A stretch of 12,892 bases of DNA from Kiritimatiellota bacterium (GTDB taxonomy: Bacteria; Verrucomicrobiota; Kiritimatiellia; JAAZAB01). Shown piece after piece: positions 1-7,002 of the stretch. A program made the translations under genes and the position numbers. The notes beneath the pieces are model-generated. The model ran no database searches and had not been told where the DNA came from. It saw only the letters and a list, made by a program, of their open reading frames with translations. Positions within the stretch are counted from its first letter, which is position 1. Each line of letters starts with the position of its first letter. The stretch is from contig VSJD01000261.1 of assembly GCA_008636095.1 (NCBI GenBank), forward strand, positions 1-12,892, written 5' to 3'.

Positions 1-836
1 GTTTTCTGCTTGAGGCCGAGCGAAACGCGCTCCTTATCGAAGTCAATGCCCAGGATCACAACCTCGGTCGTTTCCCCGACTTTGAGAACTTTCGAAGGAT
101 GACTGACGCGGCCCCAGCTCATGTCCGTGATATGCAGGAGGCCGTCCAGGCCGCCCAGGTCAATAAAGGCGCCGAAATCGGTAATGTTCTTGACCAGGCC
201 GGAGCGCAGTTGGCCGACCTTAATGTCCGTCAATAATCCTTTGCGCTTTTCGCGGCGGCGTTGTTCGATCAGATCGCGGCGGGACAGCACGATGTTGCGG
301 CGTTCGCGGTCAATTTTCATGACCTTGAATTCAAACCGCTTGCCGAGGTAATCATCCAGGTTGCGCACCGGGACGACGTCAAGCTGGGAGCCGGGCAGGA
401 ATCCCTTGACCCCGCTGACGTCCACGATCAAGCCGCCTTTTACGCGGCTCTTGATTTCGCCTTCCAGCACACTGCCTTCCTCGCTGGTGGAGAGCACGTT
501 ATCCCACATGCGCTGTTGTTCAGCCTTGGTTTTGCTCAGGATGATTTTGCCGTCGTCGTCCTCGATCTGTTCCAGCACGACTTCGACGGGATCGCCGGGC
601 TTCAACGTCGCCAGGTCCCGAAATTCCTCGCCGGCAATGAGGCCTTCGGATTTGTAACCGATATCGACAAGCACTTCATTATTGCGGACTTCCACCACTT
701 TGCCGGGAACGATGGAACCTTCCTTGAAGTTTTTTAGCGTATCCTCATACATTTTGGCCATAGCCGCCTGTTTGTCGTCGCCGAACTGGCTGAGGTCAAA
801 ATCCTTGTGAGTTTTACGCTTCATTTCTTTTTCCAT
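1..836 (-). CDS. rpsA: 30S ribosomal protein S1 (N-terminal part, truncated by window edge)
   Basis: S1 binds mRNA on the 30S subunit and helps load leaders that are structured or lack a strong Shine-Dalgarno. The 278 visible codons hold an N-terminal segment and three S1 (OB-fold) repeats at about residues 38-105, 121-190 and 208-276. The typical S1 phrases are visible: EGSIVPGKVVEV opens the first repeat, VKGGLIVDVSGVKGFLPGSQ lies in the second, and DFGAFIDLGGLDGLLHITDM in the third. The 3' end lies outside the window; the usual family length is about 400-600 residues. The start at 836 (reading MEKEMKRKTHK) has an alternative ATG at 824. Neither has a strong Shine-Dalgarno, which is also true of rpsA in enterobacteria. 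The gene has its own promoter and is not obviously tied to the upstream glycosyltransferase. The plus-strand open frames over it are shadows. Confidence 0.96.
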   Translation of the reverse strand, partial: MEKEMKRKTHKDFDLSQFGDDKQAAMAKMYEDTLKNFKEGSIVPGKVVEVRNNEVLVDIGYKSEGLIAGEEFRDLATLKPGDPVEVVLEQIEDDDGKIILSKTKAEQQRMWDNVLSTSEEGSVLEGEIKSRVKGGLIVDVSGVKGFLPGSQLDVVPVRNLDDYLGKRFEFKVMKIDRERRNIVLSRRDLIEQRRREKRKGLLTDIKVGQLRSGLVKNITDFGAFIDLGGLDGLLHITDMSWGRVSHPSKVLKVGETTEVVILGIDFDKERVSLGLKQK

Positions 837-879
837 AATAACGGTTTACGAACTTTTCGGGCATTTGGTTGTCCTGATG

Positions 880-913
880 CTGGCCTGGAAACAGCCCTTT
901 CATTTCCAGCCAG
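880..913 (-). promoter_or_regulatory. Leader hairpin upstream of rpsA
   Basis: An inverted repeat pairs 880-891 with 903-913. It has 11 base pairs, one bulged base and an 11-nt loop. It lies in the predicted rpsA leader, about 45-75 nt ahead of the start codon. In E. coli, S1 represses its own mRNA through hairpins in a leader that lacks a strong Shine-Dalgarno. A similar role here is inference. There is no U-tract, so it is not a typical terminator. Confidence 0.35.
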
Positions 914-930
914 ATGAACCGAAAACCCCT

Positions 931-960
931 TGTATATCAATAAGTTCCTGCAATTGACAA
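931..960 (-). promoter_or_regulatory. Sigma-70-like promoter for rpsA
   Basis: On the minus strand a TTGTCA box (960-955) is separated by 18 bases from a TATACA box (936-931). These match the housekeeping consensus at 5 of 6 and 5 of 6 positions. Transcription would start near 924, giving an S1 leader of about 88 nt. The assignment rests on consensus match and position only. Confidence 0.5.
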
Positions 961-1031
961 GCATAATTATCAACAAAATGCAATTCGGGCTAATAACGGT
1001 GAACGCGGAACAAAGCACGGAATTTAGGCAG

Positions 1032-2195
1032 TCAGGTCGTCGTGTGCTCGATCCAGGCATACAATTCCCGAACGTTGCGTTCAAACACGGTCCAACTGTA
1101 TTGCTCGGTGGCCAGGGTTTTGGCCTGGCGGGCCAGTTCCTGGCCCTGGGCGGGGTGTTCGATCAGCCGACGCATGCCGGCAGCAAAGTGCGCGGGCGTC
1201 GGGGAGGCAAGCACGGCTACATCGGACGAAAGCACTTGCGTGTGCGTGGGCAGGTCGGTGGCCAGGATCGGCTTGCCGGACTGCAAATACGAATAAATTT
1301 TCATGGGTGTGTTGTTGCCCTGGATGCGCGGCGACACGAGCACGTCGGCTATCGTAAATAATTCCGCCATCCGGCCGATGGGCCACGGGCCGAGGAAGCG
1401 CACATTCTTGCCAAGGCCCACTATTCCGGCTTTTTCCTGGTAATGCCGGATATCAGTCTCTTTGCCGCCGGCGATTACGAGCGATGCTTGGACGCCGCTT
1501 TTCAGCAGGAGGGCAAAACTATCAAGCAGGAGATCCAGCCCCTGGTACCGCTCCAGGTTGCCGATATAAAGGAAGCAGGGATGTGGGAGGGCGGATAACG
1601 CCGACGGAAGTTCCCCGCCGGCTGTCTGGAACTCCGGCATCAAGAGCGAAACATCACGTAACAGGCACAACTTGCGTGGCGCGTAAGGCCGGGCCAATTC
1701 CGCCAACGCATCGCAGACCGGAACGACTGCCAGCGCGTGGCGGATGGCCCGGCCTTCGAACCATTTCAGGATTGGGGCGAACACCGCCAGGCCTCGGAAC
1801 TTTTCGGTCATTTGCTGGGGCATGGAGGAATCCATGTCGAACACATAGGGTGTGCGCAAACAGAGGCGGATCAGCATGGCCATAAAAACGGATTCTTCCA
1901 CCGCGTGCACCACCTGGTAATGGCCGTGGGCGGCCAGGTGCAAAGCCTTGGCCAGCACAAACACATCGCAGACCAGTTTCTTGAACGAAAAACCCGGCCG
2001 GATGTCGCGCATACCCGGCAGGCGCGGAATGCGGTGCAGGGTGACGCCGGGATAGACCCGCTCGGTACCCTCGTGGAACGTCACCACGTCAACCTGGTCG
2101 CCGCGCCGCGACAACACCGTGAGCAGGAGATCCACGGCAATGGGCGTGCCGCGTTCCTGAAAAAACGGATGTGGGGCCAGCAAAAGAATCTTCAT
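1032..2195 (-). CDS. Glycosyltransferase family 4 (GT-B fold)
   Basis: A probable retaining sugar transferase acting at the cytoplasmic membrane in glycan or glycolipid assembly; donor and acceptor are unknown. The 387 residues fit the family. The N-terminal Rossmann half opens with MKILLLAPHPFFQERGTPIA, a glycine/proline-rich loop typical of GT4 enzymes. The linker to the C-terminal half reads YIGNLERYQGLDLLL (residues 210-224). The donor-binding region reads TPMKIYSYLQSGKPILATDL (about 296-315) in place of the more common EPFGL...E form of the E-x7-E motif. No signal peptide or membrane segment is evident. It lies 54 bases downstream of the radical SAM gene on the same strand, so the two are probably cotranscribed. 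No strong Shine-Dalgarno precedes the ATG. The family call is firm; specificity is not known. Confidence 0.9.
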   Translation of the reverse strand: MKILLLAPHPFFQERGTPIAVDLLLTVLSRRGDQVDVVTFHEGTERVYPGVTLHRIPRLPGMRDIRPGFSFKKLVCDVFVLAKALHLAAHGHYQVVHAVEESVFMAMLIRLCLRTPYVFDMDSSMPQQMTEKFRGLAVFAPILKWFEGRAIRHALAVVPVCDALAELARPYAPRKLCLLRDVSLLMPEFQTAGGELPSALSALPHPCFLYIGNLERYQGLDLLLDSFALLLKSGVQASLVIAGGKETDIRHYQEKAGIVGLGKNVRFLGPWPIGRMAELFTIADVLVSPRIQGNNTPMKIYSYLQSGKPILATDLPTHTQVLSSDVAVLASPTPAHFAAGMRRLIEHPAQGQELARQAKTLATEQYSWTVFERNVRELYAWIEHTTT

Positions 2196-2249
2196 TCGAT
2201 GTTCGATGTTTACTTAAGGTTCGGCGTTCGACCCTACGGTGCCAATATA

Positions 2250-3326
2250 TCAATTCCGTTCATGGGTTCCCAGCCATTTCCGGAGCCGGCCGTAGCTGAG
2301 CAGTTGGTCGGTCAGGAAGGTGGCCATATATTGCAGGGGCACGCCGCCGATCGTTTTGCGGCACAGGCGGTCGCACTTGCGACAAATGGCCAGCGACTCG
2401 ATATCCGTGGCAAACTGCCGGCGCAGTTGCCGGTAAGCCGGACCATTCCAGATTTCCTTTAACGATGTTTCCTGGGCGTTACCTAACTTCAACACGGCGT
2501 GAAAATCCTGCGGGCAGGGTGTGACCGTGCCGTCGGCGCAAATGACCATGGCGTACCAGGGGAACGTGCACACGGTACATGTGCGTTTTTCGGCGCCTTC
2601 AGGCGCGGCAGGTCCGGCCCAGACATATTCCTCTTTTTCGATGATTTCATCCACACCGGCTTCCAAAAACTGCCGGCGCAGGGCCTGCGCCGCGGTGGGG
2701 TCGCTCTCGGCGGCCCGGGCGTTCCCGGCGGTCCGGGCGTTCCCGGCGGTCCGGGCGTTCCCGGCGGCCTGGTTCCGGAAGCGGATTTTTTCGATGACCA
2801 CGTACGGTTTTTTTCTGGCCCCCTCGCGGCGGAGCGCGACGAGGCGCAGAATATTATCACGCGTTTTCTCGAAGGTGGCGCCCGCGCGCACCCGCTCATA
2901 GGTTTCCTTGGTGAATCCATCGAATGAAAATGAGACCAGGTCCGGGCCGGCTTCCAGCAAGCGGCGCGCCTTGACCTCATCCAGCAGGGTGCCGTTGGTA
3001 TGGAAGCGGACATTAAGCCTGGCGGCCTTGGCGTAGCGGATCATGTCAAAAAGCGCCGGATTCATCAGCGGCTCGCCCCGGTGATGGAGGTTCACGTCGA
3101 GAGCGAAAAGGCGGACTTGATCAATGATTTTTTGAAACAGTTCCAGGGGCATAATGCCCTTGTCGGCGGCGGCCACATCCTTATTGGGGCACATGACGCA
3201 CCGCAGGTTACAGCAACTGGCCGTTTCGATCCACAGGCGCAGAGGCAGGTGATGGAGCACCGCTTGCCGGCGCCGGTAGGCCAGGTAAATCCGGCCCATG
3301 CGGCCCATTTTAAAAATCGGTTGCAT
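2250..3326 (-). CDS. Radical SAM protein with SPASM domain
   Basis: A 358-residue radical SAM enzyme. The cluster motif is CX3CX2C at Cys39, Cys43 and Cys46 (CNLRCVMC); it should bind the [4Fe-4S] that cleaves S-adenosylmethionine. It is followed by HHRGEPLMNP (81-90), the GEP motif that contacts SAM. The C-terminal SPASM region has Cys250, Cys253, Cys263, Cys271, Cys315, Cys318 and Cys322, expected to hold auxiliary Fe-S clusters. SPASM proteins modify peptides, sugars or other small molecules. Here no precursor peptide is visible and the neighbour is a glycosyltransferase, so a role in glycan or lipid modification is possible but unproven. Residues 189-205 are a tandem GNART(A) repeat encoded by an 18-bp DNA repeat, between the radical SAM barrel and the SPASM domain. 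This is not a typical glycyl radical activase, which lacks a SPASM domain. Confidence 0.93.
   Translation of the reverse strand: MQPIFKMGRMGRIYLAYRRRQAVLHHLPLRLWIETASCCNLRCVMCPNKDVAAADKGIMPLELFQKIIDQVRLFALDVNLHHRGEPLMNPALFDMIRYAKAARLNVRFHTNGTLLDEVKARRLLEAGPDLVSFSFDGFTKETYERVRAGATFEKTRDNILRLVALRREGARKKPYVVIEKIRFRNQAAGNARTAGNARTAGNARAAESDPTAAQALRRQFLEAGVDEIIEKEEYVWAGPAAPEGAEKRTCTVCTFPWYAMVICADGTVTPCPQDFHAVLKLGNAQETSLKEIWNGPAYRQLRRQFATDIESLAICRKCDRLCRKTIGGVPLQYMATFLTDQLLSYGRLRKWLGTHERN
2716..2769. repeat. 18-bp in-frame tandem repeat (three copies)
   Basis: The unit cgggcgttcccggcggtc occurs at 2716-2733, 2734-2751 and 2752-2769. The third copy differs by one base (cc for tc at the end), and degenerate copy fragments flank the array. 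It is in frame with the radical SAM gene and encodes repeated Ala-Gly-Asn-Ala-Arg-Thr. Eighteen bases keep the reading frame on expansion or contraction. The unit is much more GC-rich than its surroundings. Confidence 0.9.
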
Positions 3327-3448
3327 GTGTGTACAATAAAGAAAACCGGATCATAGTTAAACAGTAAAATTGTGCGTAAGGGATCAGTTGCGGGGGCAGG
3401 TAAGCTGAAGCCCTGCTGTTGTCGGCGCAAGCGCTTAACGCTGGATTC

Positions 3449-4522
3449 TTACGTATTCCGTTCCAGCCACGTCATGATTGCGCGGGCTTCCGTTTCGCTC
3501 TTCACGTCCGGACAATACACCACGCCATTCGGCTTCAGTTCCTTGTGCAGGATACGGATTTCGTCGAAGGTGACACCGTAAATCTGAAGACCCTTGCCGG
3601 CCGCCTGGCATTTCTTGAGGATATCGAGCCAGGTGTGCATGGGCGGCTGACCCGCGCCAGACACCCACTGGATGGCATCAATTCTTTTAATCGCCAGAAT
3701 GTCGTTTAGATGGGGTAACGCCCCGGGTCCGTCGAAATGATATATGCAATGATCCAGGAACGAGGCCTCCTCTTCTAACGCCGGCAGGATATAGCGCCGG
3801 CTGATTTCGGGGCTGACCATGCAGATGAAGTCGCATTGGATAGTGGCGAAGCGCCCCTCGCACCAGAAGGGAATCCAGCCGATCGTCCCGGTTTCACGGC
3901 TCATGCCGCCGGCCTTGTATATCGCTTCATATACGGGGCGGAACGCGCGGCGGACATCCAGCATGGCCTGCGCGATCAGTTCCGGGCAGTCGTAGAAATC
4001 CATGCACAGGTTTGCCGGACTGCGCAGGGCGCTGAGAGTGTCCGCATTGGAGTGCAGATCAATCATGCCTACCAGGAACCGCCCCCGCGCGTACTCGGCC
4101 AGGCGCTGGCTGTATTCCATGATTGTGCGCCAGGCAACGCTGGTTTCATCCAGCTTGAGCGGCAAGGCCTTGCGCCAGTCGGCGATCCGGGGTTCAACCC
4201 AGTTCGTATGCCGGGAATCGGGTGAAAATTGCAAGGCGGCGCCGAAAAAGGCGGCAAACTGGTCGGGACCAAGGTCCGGTCCGAAAAACGGGATCGCCTC
4301 GCCGAGAAAAAGCGTGGCATCCAGCCAGGCGTCAATCTGGACGAATTGCGTGTCCCACTGGTGCTGCGTCGCGTTCCAGTAACGGTCTTTGATTTCAGCC
4401 GCGGACCGGCCCGGCCTGGGCGCCTGGGCCACAACCAGTGGACGCTTGAGGCATTCCCCTGCCCAGTAATGGTTCCAGGCGGTGCGGGTTTCTTCAAAAT
4501 CCGGTTTGTATTTTAGCTTCAT
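3449..4522 (-). CDS. Uroporphyrinogen decarboxylase (URO-D) family-like protein
   Basis: A 357-residue protein of the URO-D/MtaA/CmuA superfamily, TIM-barrel proteins that include haem-pathway decarboxylases and corrinoid or coenzyme M methyltransferases. The C-terminal half carries the recognisable run DFICMVSPEISRRYILPALE (231-250), then YHFDGPGALPHL (261-272) and IDAIQWVSGAGQPP (281-294). These resemble the divergent URO-D paralogues common in PVC and related bacteria rather than true HemE. The typical N-terminal HemE arginine motif is not apparent, so a role in haem synthesis is unlikely. The usual methyltransferase zinc motif (His-x-Cys...Cys) is also not obvious: His262 and Asp264 sit at that position but there is no HxC. 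It lies downstream of the AraC-type regulator on the same strand and has its own promoter. Substrate unknown. Confidence 0.75.
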   Translation of the reverse strand: MKLKYKPDFEETRTAWNHYWAGECLKRPLVVAQAPRPGRSAAEIKDRYWNATQHQWDTQFVQIDAWLDATLFLGEAIPFFGPDLGPDQFAAFFGAALQFSPDSRHTNWVEPRIADWRKALPLKLDETSVAWRTIMEYSQRLAEYARGRFLVGMIDLHSNADTLSALRSPANLCMDFYDCPELIAQAMLDVRRAFRPVYEAIYKAGGMSRETGTIGWIPFWCEGRFATIQCDFICMVSPEISRRYILPALEEEASFLDHCIYHFDGPGALPHLNDILAIKRIDAIQWVSGAGQPPMHTWLDILKKCQAAGKGLQIYGVTFDEIRILHKELKPNGVVYCPDVKSETEARAIMTWLERNT

Positions 4523-4568
4523 GGAATGATCTGAATTTTTCGAATCTCCCGCAAAATTTACGGGTGAA

Positions 4569-4596
4569 ATTATCAGATTTAATGAGCAATAGACAA
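4569..4596 (-). promoter_or_regulatory. Promoter for the URO-D-like gene
   Basis: On the minus strand TTGTCT (4596-4591) and GATAAT (4574-4569) are separated by 16 bases. The predicted start near 4562 leaves a leader of about 40 nt before the ATG at 4522. Consensus match is good at both boxes (5 of 6 each) but there is no experimental support. Confidence 0.45.
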
Positions 4597-4662
4597 GCTA
4601 AAAACACATCCCTAAAATACATCATTTCCTGCACTGGGCAGGCGAGCTTCGTTTCCGTGACA

Positions 4663-5517
4663 TCAAGCGTCCTCTCGGTCCGGATTTATATTTTTGTACT
4701 GGAGACGGTACATTGACGGTGGCATGCCGATCTCCGATTTAAATATTTTGCTGAAATAGACTTGGTCCGACCAGCCGACCTTGTCCCCGATTTCCGATAT
4801 ATTCAGATCGCTCTCCTGCAGCAATAGCAGTGCTTCACGCAACCGGCGGCGTTTGACGTATTCCACGGGTGTTGTCCCGGTCTGGCTTTTGAACATCCGG
4901 AAGAAATGCGTCCGCGAGAATCCGCTCATTTTCAAAAGCTTCGGCAGATCGGGCCGGGCATTGAAATTGTCGTTTAGATGTTCAATAATCGGCAGGAGGC
5001 GCCGTGTTGAGAGTAGCCCGGGGTTTAGTGTGGACACAGCCAGAATGCTTTCAAGCATGGTGTAACCGATGCGCTGCCTTGACACGTTTTTCCGGAGTTC
5101 CGTGCGCCCGGGAAAATCTTTCTCCAGCCTGAGCAATTCTTCAAGCAGATGGCGCAGGATCCCATTGGTTATTTTGCCCAGGCGTGGTGGAATGTCGAAA
5201 AAGTTCAGGAAGTCCATTCCGCCCCTGACTTCAAACAAGAACCCGGCGACAATAAAATCCATGCCTCCCGGCGCTAACGACTTGACGTAGTGACAGCAGT
5301 GGGCCGGCAAAACGCAAACTTCGCCAGCCCGGAGCACTATCGGGGCTTTACTGCGATCGGCAAAACAGATCTGGGCCTTGCCGTTCATTAAGCCGGCAAT
5401 GACTGTGTATGGACGTCTCATCAACGACGTGACGGTGAAGGCGTCATGACGGAACCGTCCGCTGAGATGACAGCGTAGGCGCAGGTCATCCGGGAATGTT
5501 TCGTATTCAATCTTCAT
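4663..5517 (-). CDS. AraC-family transcriptional regulator with cupin-like sensor domain
   Basis: A 284-residue DNA-binding regulator. The N-terminal half (about residues 20-110) is a beta-rich cupin-like AraC ligand domain, with GLMNGKAQICF and LRAGEVCVLPAHCCHYV as its recognisable strands. The C-terminal 100 residues (about 176-275) hold the two helix-turn-helix units of the family: LPKLLKMSGFSRTHFFRMFK, then ISEIGDKVGWSDQVYFSKIFK with the conserved P-x-x-Y-R that follows it. The domain normally binds direct repeats and recruits RNA polymerase when a sugar-like ligand binds. An in-frame start at 5556 would place the first codons on the promoter, so 5517 (MKIEYETFPDD) is preferred. It lies upstream of the URO-D-like gene on the same strand and is divergent from the GRE gene cluster. 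Control of either or both is inferred from position. Confidence 0.93.
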   Translation of the reverse strand: MKIEYETFPDDLRLRCHLSGRFRHDAFTVTSLMRRPYTVIAGLMNGKAQICFADRSKAPIVLRAGEVCVLPAHCCHYVKSLAPGGMDFIVAGFLFEVRGGMDFLNFFDIPPRLGKITNGILRHLLEELLRLEKDFPGRTELRKNVSRQRIGYTMLESILAVSTLNPGLLSTRRLLPIIEHLNDNFNARPDLPKLLKMSGFSRTHFFRMFKSQTGTTPVEYVKRRRLREALLLLQESDLNISEIGDKVGWSDQVYFSKIFKSEIGMPPSMYRLQYKNINPDREDA

Positions 5518-5527
5518 AACGAATGGT

Positions 5528-5556
5528 ACTATAATACATAAAATAACTATTTGCAA
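5528..5556 (-). promoter_or_regulatory. Promoter of the AraC-type gene (near-leaderless)
   Basis: On the minus strand TTGCAA (5556-5551) and TATAGT (5533-5528) are separated by exactly 17 bases. Transcription would start around 5521-5522, only about five bases before the ATG at 5517, and no Shine-Dalgarno precedes that ATG. The transcript may therefore be leaderless or nearly so. Confidence 0.55.
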
Positions 5557-5558
5557 CC

Positions 5559-5577
5559 ATTCACATCCGCGGTGAAT
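5559..5577. promoter_or_regulatory. Dyad symmetry next to the AraC-gene -35 box; possible operator
   Basis: ATTCAC (5559-5564) and GTGAAT (5572-5577) form a perfect 6-bp dyad with a 7-base spacer whose core contains ccgcgg. It lies two bases upstream of the -35 box of the AraC-type gene, where an autoregulatory or upstream activator site would sit. AraC-family proteins more often bind direct repeats, so another factor is equally possible. Confidence 0.3.
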
Positions 5578-5881
5578 ATGCTACCGTTGTAATGAAAAGG
5601 GAGAAGTGTGCTTTAAGGGGGCGACGATACTTTTGCTACAGGTGCATGAGTTTAATGTATAGTGTCTACATCCGTAACATGTATGCTTTTTGCGGAGAAG
5701 ATGAGCAAGTTAAATGTTATCGTGGTCTCCCCCTTCTAACGGAGGAGATTGGGTGGCATGTAAACGCAGGGCGAATTTTGCTCCCCGAGCTTGTCGAGGG
5801 GTTTGAAAAAACAAGGTAAGTCTGGGTCAGGTGCGCTGGCGCCGCGCGAAGCGCTATACCCGTGTATGCGCGAGCGCGGCA

Positions 5882-5918
5882 ACGGCGCAGATGAGCCGGA
5901 ATCGCCGCCGTCTTTTTT
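5882..5918 (+). terminator. Terminator-like hairpin
   Basis: ACGGCG (5882-5887) pairs with CGCCGT (5906-5911) across an 18-base loop, and a C then six T residues (5913-5918) follow. The shape is that of a plus-strand rho-independent terminator, although the loop is long and no clear gene precedes it. It could insulate the GRE cluster from upstream transcription. Confidence 0.35.
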
Positions 5919-6002
5919 AAACAAAATTCACACTGCTATTAACAGTGACTGGTGATATAAGAAATTTGGTTACGGCTTTGCCGCGTTAGGAATTTTAATC
6001 TT

Positions 6003-6080
6003 TGTCATTCCAAGCTGTGCGAGGAATCCCGTTTGGAATCTGTGTCGCTGACGAGATCCTTCGCGCCGCTCAGGATGACA
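6003..6080. repeat. Imperfect inverted repeat, MITE-like intergenic element
   Basis: The left arm begins TGTCATTCCAAGCTGTGCGA (6003-6022) and the right arm ends CGCCGCTCAGGATGACA (6064-6080). The two arms are near-complements, with several mismatches and G-T pairs, and terminate in TGTCAT/ATGACA. The pattern of tgtcattcc...gcgaggaatc facing gatccttcgc...caggatgaca is the recurrent form of dispersed intergenic palindromes seen in many bacterial genomes. The element is about 78 bases and has no coding capacity. Confidence 0.65.
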
Positions 6081-6094
6081 ACGTAATGATAGTT

Positions 6095-6128
6095 GCCCTG
6101 AAGTATGCGCTTCGCTTAACTTCGGGGC
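6095..6128 (+). promoter_or_regulatory. Leader hairpin just upstream of the GRE cluster ribosome binding site
   Basis: GCCCTGAAG (6095-6103) pairs with CTTCGGGGC (6120-6128): nine base pairs including one G-U, with a 16-base loop. It ends eight bases before the AGGAGG ribosome binding site at 6136-6141. It could affect transcript stability or translation of the first gene, or be another repeat remnant. Confidence 0.35.
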
Positions 6129-6135
6129 CTAATAA

Positions 6136-6141
6136 AGGAGG
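6136..6141 (+). promoter_or_regulatory. Strong Shine-Dalgarno of the first cluster gene
   Basis: AGGAGG lies nine bases before the ATG at 6151. It is by far the best ribosome binding site in the window and fixes the start of the epimerase-like gene. Confidence 0.8.
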
Positions 6142-6150
6142 GAAGGCATT

Positions 6151-7002
6151 ATGAAGCTTCTTGTTACCGGAGGGTTAGGCGCTATAGGTCGCGATATATG
6201 TCCGGAGTTGGCAAAATCCCATGATGTAAAGATTTTTGATATGGGGAAAAGCGATGGCAAATTAGAGTGTATTCAAGGTGATATCATGTCGCCTGACGAT
6301 GTAAATTCTGCGATGCAAGGCATCGATAGCGTCATCCATCTGGTGGGCATTTTTCGGACTACTGCCACAGACCGGAATATTATGGAAGTTAATGTTGATG
6401 GTTTGTTCAATGTCTTGGAAGCCGCCATAGCAAATGGGGTAAAGCGTGTTTGTATGGCAAGCAGTATCGGTGCAATGGGACTTTGTGGCGAAGAACCTAA
6501 AGTTCTTCCACCTATTTATTTGCCTGTGGATGAGAACCACCCCTGTAGACCTGAAGGGATGTATGGGGTCAGCAAGCTGATTGGCGAAGAGCTCTGCAAA
6601 AGGTACACTAGAAGATATGGGTTAAGCACAATCTGTCTCCGGCTGGCCGTCGTGCGTACAGGCGATGGGAAGTTAAAAAAGGGCTTTGCCAAGCTTAACG
6701 AGGATCCAAAAGCAGGGATGAAGGTTCTCTGGTCCTATATAGATAGCCGCGATGTAGCCCGGGCTTTTGAATTAGCTGTCGAAAAAGAGGGTGTTTCGCA
6801 TGAGACATTTCTTATCTCGGCAAAAACCCATAGCTCAAAATTGGATTGGATGGATTTGGTAAAAACCTTCTTCCCCGAAACTCAGACAATATTAAATAAA
6901 GACTCCTTTCTCTTCAATGGGAGAAGTTCGCTGTTCGACAGCTCCAGGGCCAGGGAGAAGCTGGGCTTTGAGCCGAAGTTTAATATTGATGATTTTATTT
7001 GA
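6151..7002 (+). CDS. NAD(P)-dependent epimerase/dehydratase (extended SDR)
   Basis: A 283-residue extended short-chain dehydrogenase/reductase of the sugar-nucleotide epimerase/dehydratase superfamily. The nucleotide-binding motif TGGLGAIG (residues 6-13) follows the first beta strand. DIMSPDDV (44-51) is the acidic adenine-contacting segment. MASSIGAMG (102-110) supplies the catalytic serine, and YGVSK (138-142) gives the Tyr-x3-Lys pair. It may oxidise or epimerise a sugar or sugar acid; related uronate dehydrogenases and epimerases have this architecture, but specificity cannot be told. It opens the plus-strand cluster behind a strong ribosome binding site. Base composition is visibly more AT-rich than the next gene, 74 bases on. 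The C terminus stops at IDDFI with two successive TGA codons, somewhat short for the family. Confidence 0.88.
   Translation: MKLLVTGGLGAIGRDICPELAKSHDVKIFDMGKSDGKLECIQGDIMSPDDVNSAMQGIDSVIHLVGIFRTTATDRNIMEVNVDGLFNVLEAAIANGVKRVCMASSIGAMGLCGEEPKVLPPIYLPVDENHPCRPEGMYGVSKLIGEELCKRYTRRYGLSTICLRLAVVRTGDGKLKKGFAKLNEDPKAGMKVLWSYIDSRDVARAFELAVEKEGVSHETFLISAKTHSSKLDWMDLVKTFFPETQTILNKDSFLFNGRSSLFDSSRAREKLGFEPKFNIDDFI

Larger units (their letters stand above)
5578..6150. other. Gene-poor intergenic region with palindromic repeat debris
   Basis: About 570 bases between the divergent AraC-type gene and the GRE gene cluster. I see no convincing gene. One open frame (5592-5819, plus, 75 codons) has no ribosome binding site and no family resemblance, and runs through a palindrome at 5783-5801 (ccccga/tcgagggg). 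The region also contains a terminator-like hairpin (5882-5918), a small dyad cactg/cagtg (5931-5947), a large imperfect inverted repeat (6003-6080) and a leader hairpin (6095-6128). Composition changes abruptly several times, suggesting a mosaic of repeat insertions. I could not find a strong promoter for the plus-strand cluster; TTGCCC (6094-6099) with TTAACT 17 bases later is weak. Confidence 0.6.

Noticed and set aside
261..737. 158-codon plus-strand frame at the left edge
   Set aside because: It is a shadow of the S1 coding sequence, which translates into clear S1 repeats on the minus strand.
2716..2769. CRISPR-like array
   Set aside because: Units are contiguous and only 18 bp, with no spacers and no cas genes; it is a coding tandem repeat.
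2499..2927. Plus-strand frame with collagen-like GVPGGP repeats
   Set aside because: It is the reverse-strand reading of the 18-bp repeat inside the radical SAM gene; no independent coding evidence.
2250..3326. Radical SAM protein as the activase for the glycyl radical enzyme
   Set aside because: It has a SPASM domain and lies in another operon on the opposite strand; GRE activases are smaller, lack SPASM and are usually adjacent.
4628..4642. CCTGC/GCAGG hairpin downstream of the AraC-type gene as a terminator
   Set aside because: Only five base pairs and no U-tract immediately after it.
5617..5625. GGGGGCGAC, reminiscent of a tmRNA 5' end
   Set aside because: No matching tmRNA 3' end, tRNA-like acceptor or tag reading frame was found downstream.
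5592..5819. 75-codon open frame on the plus strand in the gene-poor region
   Set aside because: No ribosome binding site, no family resemblance, and it runs through palindromic repeat sequence; its last codons (LPELVEG) come from a dispersed palindrome type.
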